DNA from: Streptacidiphilus jiangxiensis
GTDB taxonomy: Bacteria; Actinomycetota; Actinomycetes; Streptomycetales; Streptomycetaceae
NCBI RefSeq assembly: GCF_900109465.1
Contig: NZ_FOAZ01000003.1
Coordinates: 539,251 to 590,337 of the forward strand
Direction of reading: 5' to 3'
Length of the DNA: 51,087 nucleotides
Shown here: one piece after another, positions 26,362-33,572 of the stretch
How positions within the stretch are numbered: the first letter of the stretch is position 1
Layout: every line of letters starts with the position of its first letter
Notes under the pieces: generated by a model
Told to the model about the DNA's origin: nothing
What the model saw: only the letters and a program-made list of their open reading frames with translations
Databases searched by the model: none
Made by a program: the position numbers and the translations under genes

Positions 26362-27615
26362 GTGAGACGAGTGTCGAGGACCAACGCCACCGCGCTGCTG
26401 TTCCTCCTCTTCGTCCTCGTCCAGGCGCTCGGGCTGTCCGCGAGCAGCTGGAGCAACGACAGCTACCGCTACGACCTGCTCGCCCACCGGTACGCGGGGC
26501 AGTCCGTCCTCGCGGCGACCCGTGCCGCGAACGCGGACCACTGCGCCGAGTGGGCCCGCCAGGACCTTCGGGGACGGTTGCTGCTGCCCTCCGCAGGATC
26601 GTTTCCCGCGCCCGCTCCCGCGGACGCCGCGGCCTGCCGGGCGCGCCTCGGCGCAACCGTGCTGCCGCCGAACGACCCGCGGTACACGCGGATCTTCTCC
26701 ACCCGGCCGGGTTACCCGCTGCTGGCCGTGCCGCTCGTCTCCCTGCTCGGCGGTCCCACCGGGCTGCGCCTCACCGCGGTGCTGCTGACCGGGCTGGCGG
26801 GCGTGCTGGTCTTCGCGACGCTGCGCGTCCTGCTGCCGGCCGCTCGGGTGCTCGTCGCCGCGTTCGGGCAGGTGCTCTGCTACCTCGGCCCGACGGGGGC
26901 GTACGGGGTCCGCCCGCTCTCGGAGGGGGCCGCGCTGCTCGGGCTGACGGCGGGCCTGCTCGCGGTCGCGCTCTGCTGCGCCCGGCCACGCACCCGCGGC
27001 CGCCTGTGGGCCGGCGGGACGCTGCTCGCCGGCGCATACCTCGGGCTCGGACTGGTCCGCTACGCGGAGGCGCTGCCGGTGGCGCTCGTCACCGCGCTCG
27101 GTGCGGGCCTGTGCCTGGCCTGGCGCCGCAGCCGCTCCGGCGGGGCGGTCGTGGTGGGCGCGGTCTCGGCGCTCGCGCTGGTCGCGCTCGGCGCCGCGGA
27201 CGCGGTCTGGCACCTGCCGTCGCTGACGCTGAGTCTGCAGGACCTGTTCTCGCAGCACTTCACCCAGCCGCTCGCGCCCGATCCGCGCGCCCGGCTCGCC
27301 GTCCTGAACGGGCGCTTCTGGTGGCAGTGGCTGCAGGGGGAGGCGCTCACGCCGGTGCTGCCGGTGGCGCTCGTCCTCGCCGCGCTCGGGCTGCGGCGCG
27401 CGCCGGGCCCGGTGGCCGCGTTCGCGGCGGGCTGCGCGGTGACCGGCGTGGCCGCCGTGGCCGCGCATCCGCTCGCCTACGAAGCGGACCGGCTGCTGCT
27501 TCCGGTCTGGCTGCCGGTCCTGGTCGGGCTGCCGCTCTGGCTGGCGTCGGTGAACATCGCACGACGGGTGAATGAACACCCGTCATCTCGGCTGCTTGCG
27601 TCTACACGCTTGTAG
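26362..27615 (+). CDS. Polytopic membrane protein, possible GT-C type glycosyltransferase
   Basis: A 417-residue protein with about nine or ten membrane helices. After the first helix an extracytoplasmic loop begins SSWSNDSYRYDLLAHRYAGQ, which resembles the acidic first-loop motif of GT-C (ArnT/PMT-like) glycosyltransferases that use polyprenyl-linked sugars. That loop also carries four cysteines or acidic groups (DHCAEWARQD, AAACRARLG). No conserved domain is certain. GTG at 26362 is chosen with GGAGG 15 bases upstream; a GTG at 26371 is an alternative. The next gene, uppP, recycles the same lipid carrier, which is consistent with an envelope role. Confidence 0.55.
   Translation: MRRVSRTNATALLFLLFVLVQALGLSASSWSNDSYRYDLLAHRYAGQSVLAATRAANADHCAEWARQDLRGRLLLPSAGSFPAPAPADAAACRARLGATVLPPNDPRYTRIFSTRPGYPLLAVPLVSLLGGPTGLRLTAVLLTGLAGVLVFATLRVLLPAARVLVAAFGQVLCYLGPTGAYGVRPLSEGAALLGLTAGLLAVALCCARPRTRGRLWAGGTLLAGAYLGLGLVRYAEALPVALVTALGAGLCLAWRRSRSGGAVVVGAVSALALVALGAADAVWHLPSLTLSLQDLFSQHFTQPLAPDPRARLAVLNGRFWWQWLQGEALTPVLPVALVLAALGLRRAPGPVAAFAAGCAVTGVAAVAAHPLAYEADRLLLPVWLPVLVGLPLWLASVNIARRVNEHPSSRLLASTRL
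27602..27615. promoter_or_regulatory. Inverted repeat at the uppP upstream region
   Basis: CTACA-CGCT-TGTAG is a short perfect inverted repeat covering the stop codon of the previous gene, next to a TAGTAAT that could be a -10 for uppP. Regulator unknown. Confidence 0.3.
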
Positions 27616-27670
27616 TAATTTCGGGCTGCTTGTCATCCCGTCCCTCGAGCAGCCCAAGGTCGCCATACCG

Positions 27671-28588
27671 ATGTCCGTGCTCACTTATCCCGAAGCGATC
27701 GGCGTCGGCCTGCTGCAGGGCGTCACCGAGCTGTTCCCCGTCTCCAGCCTCGGTCACAGCATCCTGATCCCGGCCCTGCTCGGGAAGCCGTTCTCGGACG
27801 ACCTCAACGTCGCGGGTGACAAGTCGCCCTACCTGAGCGTCCTGATCGGTCTGCACCTGGCGACCGCCCTCGCGCTGGTCGTCTACTTCCGCAAGGACTG
27901 GGCGCGGATCATCCAGGGGCTCTACAGCTCGATCCGCGAGCGGCGCATCGAGACGGTGAACCAGCGCCTGGCCTGGCTCCTGATCGTGGCCACCATCCCC
28001 GTCGGCGTCGCCGGCATCGCGCTGGACAAGTTCTTCCGCGAGCACCTGGGCAAGCCCGAGGTCGCCGCGTTCTTCCTGATGCTCAACGGCTTCGTGCTCT
28101 TCACCGCCGAGCGGCTCAAGCGCGGCGGCACCGGCCGTCGCCGGGCCGGGGACGGGACCGGGCCGGGCGACGAGAACGTGCACCCCGACGTCCTCTCGGA
28201 CCGGCGCATCGTCAAGCTCGGCTGGGGCAGTGCGCTCTTCGTCGGGGCCGCGCAGATCGCCGCGCTGCTGCCCGGCATCAGCCGCTCCGGTGTGACCATG
28301 AGTGCGGGCATCTTCAAGGGCCTGCGCCACGAGGACTCGGCGCGCTTCGCCTTCCTGCTGGCCACCCCGGCGATCGGCGGCGCCGCGCTGCTGAAGATGC
28401 CCGGGCTGCTCGGCTCCGAGGGCGCGGGCATCCACGGGCAGCTGCTGGCGGGCAGCATCGCCGCCTTCGTCGCCGGCTATGTCGCGGTGCGGTTCCTCGA
28501 CAAGTACTTCGAGACCAAGACGCTGACCCCGTTCGCGATCTACTGCTTCCTCGCGGGTGCCGGCAGCCTGGTCTACCTCTCCATGTAG
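27671..28588 (+). CDS. uppP: Undecaprenyl-diphosphate phosphatase
   Basis: A 305-residue membrane enzyme that dephosphorylates undecaprenyl pyrophosphate, releasing the lipid carrier for peptidoglycan and wall-polymer synthesis; it confers bacitracin tolerance. The two active-site motifs are GVTELFPVSSLGHSIL (about 16-31) and LLPGISRSGVTMSAGIF (about 199-215). Between helices there is an insert of about 30 residues, basic and Gly-rich then acidic (KRGGTGRRRAGDG through ENVHPDVLSDRR, about 155-186), as seen in actinobacterial members. ATG at 27671 begins the conserved N-terminus; in-frame codons upstream are not conserved-looking. Confidence 0.93.
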   Translation: MSVLTYPEAIGVGLLQGVTELFPVSSLGHSILIPALLGKPFSDDLNVAGDKSPYLSVLIGLHLATALALVVYFRKDWARIIQGLYSSIRERRIETVNQRLAWLLIVATIPVGVAGIALDKFFREHLGKPEVAAFFLMLNGFVLFTAERLKRGGTGRRRAGDGTGPGDENVHPDVLSDRRIVKLGWGSALFVGAAQIAALLPGISRSGVTMSAGIFKGLRHEDSARFAFLLATPAIGGAALLKMPGLLGSEGAGIHGQLLAGSIAAFVAGYVAVRFLDKYFETKTLTPFAIYCFLAGAGSLVYLSM

Positions 28589-28648
28589 CGCAGTGGTGAC
28601 GGCGCGTCGAACAGTGGTCCCCGGTGACCGGGTGCTGCACTGGACGGT

Positions 28649-29209
28649 GTGCGACCACGACGTGCTCGAAGCCTCCTCCCGCCGACCGCCCTGCTGCTGT
28701 TCGCGCTGGCCGGCTGCGTGCAGGTCGACGGGCGCGGGTCCGATCTCGCGCCGCACTACGCACAGCCCTTCGTCAGCGTCTCCCCGGTGGCGCCCGCGCC
28801 GGTGCCGACCGGGTACGACGCCAAGGCCGACGCGGCGGCCGCCGTGGCCGCCGCGCTCGCGCAGTCGCGGCGGGACGGGCGGCCGGTGCTGGTGGAGTTC
28901 GGCGCCGACTGGTGCGTGGACTGCCAGGCGCTCGCCCGGCGTGCCACCGAGCCGGCCGTGAAGCTCGTGCTGCAGCGCGACTACCGGCTCGTCACCGTCG
29001 ACGTCGGGCACTTCGACCGCAACGGCGCGCTGGCCGCCCGCTGGATCGACCTCAAGCGCAGCGGCATCCCCGCGCTGGTGGTGCTCAACCCCGACGGCAG
29101 CGTCCGGGCCACCACCCAGGACGGCAGCTTCGCCAACGCCCGCACGCTCTCCTCCGACGCCGTCGCGGGCCGGCTCGTCGCCTGGCTGTACCCCCCTTCC
29201 CGATCATGA
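28649..29209 (+). CDS. Thioredoxin-fold lipoprotein
   Basis: A 186-residue lipoprotein precursor. The signal peptide MRPRRARSLLPPTALLLFAL ends at lipobox LAGC. The mature protein has a flexible linker (about 23-60) and a thioredoxin fold with active site GADWCVDCQALA and cis-Pro in RSGIPALVVLNPDG. The fold resembles the C-terminal domain of DsbD, so it probably acts as an extracytoplasmic disulfide reductase. It starts at GTG 28649, 60 bases after uppP, and may be co-transcribed with it. Confidence 0.85.
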   Translation: MRPRRARSLLPPTALLLFALAGCVQVDGRGSDLAPHYAQPFVSVSPVAPAPVPTGYDAKADAAAAVAAALAQSRRDGRPVLVEFGADWCVDCQALARRATEPAVKLVLQRDYRLVTVDVGHFDRNGALAARWIDLKRSGIPALVVLNPDGSVRATTQDGSFANARTLSSDAVAGRLVAWLYPPSRS

Positions 29210-29317
29210 CGGGATTCGCCCGAAGTCATGAATCAGGGCTGATCGGCTGGATCGTGCGGGTACGCACCTGATCTGATGCCGCCACAGGCGCCACCCGCGC
29301 CCGGAAGGCGGTGCCCC

Positions 29318-30397
29318 ATGACCTCCCTGAACGTGAACGGCCTGCTGACCCTCCTGGTCGAGTCGGCCCAACGGCGGCTGCTCTGGATCATGCTGCTGGC
29401 CTACGCCCTGGCCGCCGGCTGGCCCGAGCCGGGCCTGGCGCTGCGCGGCGTGACGCCGCTCCAGCTCGCCGGGGCCGCCGTCCCGCTCCAGGCAGGCCTG
29501 CTGGCCGTGATGGTCTTCAACGCCGGGCTCACCGCCCGCGCCGAGGCCCTGCCCGGCCTGCTGCGCCATCCCCGGGCGCTGCTCGTCGGCATCGCCGCCA
29601 ACGCCCTGCTGCCCACCGTGCTGCTCGCCGTCGGCGCGGTCGCCGCCCAGGGCTGGCACAGCCCGCACGAGGCCCAGAGCCTGCTGGTCGGGCTGGCCCT
29701 GGTCGGCGCGATGCCGGTCGCGGCCGGGGCCACGGTCTTCGCCCAGGGCAGCGAGGGCAACGCGACGCTGACGCTGGGCCTGGTCATCGGCAGCACCCTG
29801 CTCAGTCCGCTGACCATCCCGCTCGGCCTGCACCTCGGCGGCTTCCTCGCCTCCGGCCCGTACGCGGCCGACCTCCACGCCGCCGCGGCCCACGCGTGCA
29901 GCGTCCTCGCCGTGGTGACGGTCGTCCTGCCCTGCGCGTTCGGCCTCGGGCTCGGGCGGCTGCTGCGCGCCCGCCACCCCGCCCTGCTCACCGCCGCGCT
30001 GCCGTCGGTCAGGGTGGTCAACCTGGCCGTGGTGGTGCTGCTCAGCTACACCAACGCCTGCGGCGGGCTGGGCCAGGTGGTGGCCCGTCCGGATCCTGAC
30101 TTCCTGCTGCTGGTGGCGGTCGCCGCGGCGGCGATGTGCGGGGGCTCGTTCCTGACGGGCTGGGTGCTGGCCGGCCGGCTCGGCCTGCCGCGCGCGGACG
30201 CGATCGCCCTCGCCTACGCATCCGGCATGAACAACAGCAGCGCTGGGGCGGTCGTCGCGGTCACCCGGCTGCCGGGGAACCCGGCGGTGCTGGTCCCGAT
30301 CCTGGCCTACAGCGTCCTGCAGAAGATCCTCGCGTCACAGCTCGGGGCCTTTGTCCGACATGCCCGATTCGATGACGAAACTTCAGTCGGACGCTGA
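29318..30397 (+). CDS. Bile acid:sodium symporter (BASS) family transporter
   Basis: A 359-residue protein with about ten membrane helices. Two hallmark regions stand out: VGAMPVAAGATVFAQGSEGN (the substrate- and sodium-site crossover of repeat 1) and ALAYASGMNNSSAGAVVAVT (repeat 2). BASS members move organic anions, pantothenate or keto acids with Na+; the substrate here is not predictable. GGAAGG precedes the ATG at 29318. Monocistronic. Confidence 0.85.
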   Translation: MTSLNVNGLLTLLVESAQRRLLWIMLLAYALAAGWPEPGLALRGVTPLQLAGAAVPLQAGLLAVMVFNAGLTARAEALPGLLRHPRALLVGIAANALLPTVLLAVGAVAAQGWHSPHEAQSLLVGLALVGAMPVAAGATVFAQGSEGNATLTLGLVIGSTLLSPLTIPLGLHLGGFLASGPYAADLHAAAAHACSVLAVVTVVLPCAFGLGLGRLLRARHPALLTAALPSVRVVNLAVVVLLSYTNACGGLGQVVARPDPDFLLLVAVAAAAMCGGSFLTGWVLAGRLGLPRADAIALAYASGMNNSSAGAVVAVTRLPGNPAVLVPILAYSVLQKILASQLGAFVRHARFDDETSVGR

Positions 30398-30493
30398 CCA
30401 GCGGCCGCTGTGGTCCCAACTGCCCCCCGGGAACCACTTGGATTCAGGCCGCTTTAGTATTAACTTTCCATAACAGTACACGCGGACGTCGTG

Positions 30494-30618
30494 TGTATCG
30501 CCTAATCCTCATGGAACCGGGGACCCAACGCACCTGGGGTGTATCGGCCTTACGGCCGTAGGAGACCTCCCTCTCCGAACCCGTCAGCTAACCCGGTCGG
30601 CGAAGGGACGGAAAGGAG
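30494..30618 (+). promoter_or_regulatory. c-di-AMP riboswitch (ydaO/yuaA type)
   Basis: The 5' leader shows the conserved blocks ACCGGGGACCCAACGCACC, GGGGTGTATCGGCC, a variable TTACGG hairpin, TAGGAGACCTCCCTCTCCGA, then GTCAGCTAACCCGGTCGGCG followed by AAGGGACGGAAAGGAG. These match the ydaO/yuaA riboswitch that precedes rpfA and other wall-lytic genes in Streptomyces. It ends on the Shine-Dalgarno of the M23 gene. In Streptomyces c-di-AMP binding turns such genes off. An AT-rich stretch at 30455-30480 probably holds the promoter. Confidence 0.92.
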
Positions 30619-30628
30619 CACGCCAGTC

Positions 30629-31402
30629 ATGGCGGCATACCCGGCCGAGGTCGAGACCCCGGCGCCGACCGAGCAGCCCTCCCTCGCCCTGCCGCGCCAG
30701 CGCGGCGCAGCGTTGGGTCTCGCGGCGATGGCCGTCGGCGCCAGCAGCGTGATCGGCCTCGCGGCCCCCGCGCTCGCCGCGGACCACGCGGGCACCGAGC
30801 ACGGCGGCTCAGCCGGTTCGCTCTTCGTCGACGAGCAGCACGACGCGGCGTCGCACGGCGGTGACGCGGGGACGGCCCTCCTGGACCGCATCCGCACCCA
30901 GGGCACGCCGGAGCAGCACGCCGCGGCCGCGCCCGCGGCGCAGTCGGCCCGCATCGAGGCCGCGGCCGCGGCCTCCGCGAAGGCAGCGGCGGCGGAGCGC
31001 GTCCGCGCCGTCGGCACCCTGGTCCCGCCGATCGCGGTCGCCGCGCACGGCCTCGGCCGTGACGCCTCCTACTGGTCGCACCTGCACCCGGGCAAGGACT
31101 TCCCGGCTCCCGCGGGTACCGCGGTCCGCGCCGTCGGCGCGGGCGTCGTCACCTCCGCGGGCTGGGCCGGATCGCACGGTTACCGCGTCGTGGAGACCCT
31201 GCCCGACGGCACGGAGATCTGGTACTGCCACCTCTCCGCCATCGGCGTCGGCCACGGCCCCGTCACCCCCGGCCAGCCCCTCGGCCGCGTGGGCTCCTCC
31301 CGAGGCTTCACCTCCCCGCACGTCTACGTCGAGGTCCACCCGGACGGAGCGGAGGCGGTCGACCCGACCGCCTGGTTCGCCGCACACGGGCTCAGCCTGT
31401 AG
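30629..31402 (+). CDS. M23 family peptidase-like secreted protein (altered zinc site)
   Basis: A 257-residue secreted protein. The signal peptide is embedded after about 24 residues of polar N-terminus (hydrophobic core ending APALAAD). An Ala-rich helical linker (about 70-130) leads to an M23/LytM domain: first zinc motif HLHPGKDF (H-x3-D), catalytic-type His in WYCHLS, then GFTSPHVYVEVHPDG. In active LytM proteins the last motif is HxH; here it is HVY, so the third zinc ligand is replaced by Tyr. It may be an inactive, amidase-activating or wall-binding variant. AAGGAG within the riboswitch end serves as ribosome-binding site. Confidence 0.85.
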   Translation: MAAYPAEVETPAPTEQPSLALPRQRGAALGLAAMAVGASSVIGLAAPALAADHAGTEHGGSAGSLFVDEQHDAASHGGDAGTALLDRIRTQGTPEQHAAAAPAAQSARIEAAAAASAKAAAAERVRAVGTLVPPIAVAAHGLGRDASYWSHLHPGKDFPAPAGTAVRAVGAGVVTSAGWAGSHGYRVVETLPDGTEIWYCHLSAIGVGHGPVTPGQPLGRVGSSRGFTSPHVYVEVHPDGAEAVDPTAWFAAHGLSL

Positions 31403-31534
31403 TTGCACCAACCTTCAGGGGCGCGAGGAACTGCGCGACAAGCCACCCAGCGAGGTAGAGCCCCGAACGTTCAGGGCTATCCGCTCATCAGTGGTTTCTC
31501 GCGCAGTTCCCCGCGCCCCTGACGTAGGTGCAGC
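31402..31534. repeat. Dispersed palindromic repeat, copy 4
   Basis: GTTGCAC begins on the last base of the M23 stop codon; then AGGGGCGCGAGGAACTGCGC and ACAAGCCACC. The right arm is GTGGTTTCTCGCGCAGTTCC, CCGCGCCCCTG and GGTGCAGC. The interior contains a second small inverted repeat (CCCCGAACGTTCAGGG). It lies between convergent genes. Confidence 0.88.
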
Positions 31535-31548
31535 GAACTGAAGTCCCT

Positions 31549-31848
31549 CTACTTCCTGTCGGCGACAGCCCAGGAGGCCAGCGCCACCGTCCCCGCCACC
31601 GTCAGGACCGACGGCCACGCGCCCAGCTTCTTCGCCAGCGGGTGGGAGCCCGCGAACGCGGCCACGTAGAGACCGCCCAGGCCTGCCGCCGCCTTCGGGC
31701 CCGCCGCGGCGCGCCACTGGCGCGCGGCCAGCGCGCCCGCCGTCGCGAGGGCGACCCCGCCCAGCTCACGGCGCTTGGTCGCGCGGGCCACGGCGAAGCC
31801 GCCGACGAGGCCCGTGGCGGCTATCAGCGAAGAGGGGACCTGAGCCAT
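31549..31848 (-). CDS. Small conserved membrane protein
   Basis: A 99-residue protein with three or four short hydrophobic segments (SSLIAATGLVGGFAVA, GGVALATAGALAA, GLGGLYVAAFAGS, VLTVAGTVALASWAVA) and a basic first loop (RATKRREL). Starts at ATG 31848. Its end is 15 bases from repeat copy 4 and its start is 20 bases after the stop of the 529-residue protein gene, so the two may be co-transcribed. Function unknown. Confidence 0.7.
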   Translation of the reverse strand: MAQVPSSLIAATGLVGGFAVARATKRRELGGVALATAGALAARQWRAAAGPKAAAGLGGLYVAAFAGSHPLAKKLGAWPSVLTVAGTVALASWAVADRK

Positions 31849-31867
31849 GGAAGTGAACCTCCGTCAA

Positions 31868-33457
31868 TCAGTTTGTGCGCGTGTTGTGAAGATGCAGCCC
31901 GATATAGCCGATGTAAATCCGGCCCGTCGTCGAGCAGTCGTCGTGGTAATGCAGCCGGGGTGCCGTGCCGCCACCTCCTATTCGCAGGTGGGCGCCCATG
32001 AAGACCCGACCTGACGGGTCGACCTCCACCGGGACGGGCAGCAGGCGCTCGCGCTTCCACTTCGCGTTGGTGCTCACCGTGCGGGACTCGCCGCGGATCA
32101 CCTTGCGGGGCGGGAAGGGGTGGCAGTCGGGCGGCGTGTTCTCGCACCAGCTGCGGAAGTCCCCGCCGGCCGAGCCGGACTTCGCGGACTCCGCGTAGTC
32201 CTGGAGGGCGAGCAGCGCGTCCCAGGTCATGCGGACCCAGGTGGGGTGGTCGGTCTGCTCGTCCAGATCCTTGGTCAGTCGTGCGTCACCGGTGAACTCG
32301 AGCAGCGGGAACTCGTCGAGGCGGTCCAGCAGCTCCGCGAACGTGGACGGCTCGGAGTCCTGCGGGCGCACGGGGCGGCCGGAGAGCGTGCGCAGCTCCG
32401 TGCGGACCGCGCGCAGCTCGCTGTACTGCTCGTCGTACTCCGCCGCGAGCAGCGACTCGCGCTCCTCCGCGGCGCGCAGCCAGCGGCGGACCTCCTGCAG
32501 CTCCTCCGCGCGGGCCCGCTGCTCGTGGGCCTCCTCCTCCTCGTGGTCCACCAGCAGGCCGCCGGGCTGGATCGTGTCCGCCTCGGGCAGCCCCTCGGGG
32601 CGCAGCGGCGGCAGGCCGACCAGCTGGTCCGGCAGGGGAGCCTGCACGGCGAGCCGGCGCGGCAGCCAGGCCAGCAGGCCGGACGCGCGCCGCAGGTTCT
32701 CCTCGATCGTCGAGCGGGACATCACCCGATGCCGGGCCGCCTCCGGCGCCCACGCCGGATCCAGCCCCGGCAGGTACGTGCGGACCGCGCCGCCGTAGAC
32801 CCGGTGGTGTTCCAGCGCCGCGTTGAACGGCCGCTCCGCGCCCGGCGCCAGGGCGTAGAGGACGGCGATGCCGCTGCAGCTGCGCAGCAGCGGATCGACG
32901 GTGTCGTCCAGCCAGTCCTCGAAGTCGGTGTGCAGGGGCGTGCTCGCGACGACGATCGGCAGCCGCCGGTCCGGGTCGCACAGCTCGTCGAGGATGTTGT
33001 CGACGTCGCCGCGCTCGATCACCCCCGGCAGGGCCTGCACCCGCGGGGAGCCGGGCTGCTCGCCCTCCGTCGCGTCCAGCACGTCCAGCAGGCCCCGGGC
33101 CAGGGCCGGGACCGGCGCCTTGGCGGGCTCCTCGCCGCGCACGGGCAGCTGCTCGGCGTCCAACTGCACCCAGGTGCGGCCGTCGCGGGCGGTGGCCACG
33201 GTCAGCGAGGTCTGCCAGATGCCCTGCACGGTGAACTCGCGCAGCCGCCAGCGCGCCAGCCGCCCCTGCACGGCCTTGCCACGAGCCACCTGGTCCAGCA
33301 CGGCCTGCGGGCCGACCCGGCGCCGGCCGTTGCCGGAGCTCGGCTCGTCGTAGTGCAGCGCCTTCAGCCACTGGCGCAGCTGCTGCTCTGCCAGGGCAAC
33401 AGTCTCCTGATGCCCGTGCCCGCTGGTCACGGCCATCCGGTAGATGCCATCGGTCAC
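31868..33457 (-). CDS. Uncharacterised 529-residue multi-domain protein
   Basis: I do not recognise this family. The N-terminal part (about 1-150) contains an MAVTSGHGHQETV start and a small beta-rich segment (FTVQGIWQTSLTVATARDGR). The next part (about 150-290) has an alpha/beta pattern with RLPIVVASTPLHTDFEDWLD and CSGIAVLYALAPGAERPFNA. Residues about 300-360 are a charged coiled coil (EEEEAHEQRARAEEL). The C-terminal domain (about 375-529) ends with PRLHYHDDCSTTGRIYIGYI and GLHLHNTRTN, a His/Asp-rich strand pair that looks conserved. No signal or membrane segment. GTG at 33457 has AGGAGG eight bases upstream. The layout suggests a cytoplasmic effector or scaffold. Confidence 0.75.
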   Translation of the reverse strand: MTDGIYRMAVTSGHGHQETVALAEQQLRQWLKALHYDEPSSGNGRRRVGPQAVLDQVARGKAVQGRLARWRLREFTVQGIWQTSLTVATARDGRTWVQLDAEQLPVRGEEPAKAPVPALARGLLDVLDATEGEQPGSPRVQALPGVIERGDVDNILDELCDPDRRLPIVVASTPLHTDFEDWLDDTVDPLLRSCSGIAVLYALAPGAERPFNAALEHHRVYGGAVRTYLPGLDPAWAPEAARHRVMSRSTIEENLRRASGLLAWLPRRLAVQAPLPDQLVGLPPLRPEGLPEADTIQPGGLLVDHEEEEAHEQRARAEELQEVRRWLRAAEERESLLAAEYDEQYSELRAVRTELRTLSGRPVRPQDSEPSTFAELLDRLDEFPLLEFTGDARLTKDLDEQTDHPTWVRMTWDALLALQDYAESAKSGSAGGDFRSWCENTPPDCHPFPPRKVIRGESRTVSTNAKWKRERLLPVPVEVDPSGRVFMGAHLRIGGGGTAPRLHYHDDCSTTGRIYIGYIGLHLHNTRTN

Positions 33458-33572
33458 CGGCGTTGCCTCCTGACGCTGTGTCGGCGTCGCCGCACGTCAG
33501 TGTGCGGATATGAGGAACAACGCGCCGGGGGGTGCTGATGGTTCCGGTACGGCCGAAGTCACCGCACGGGAA

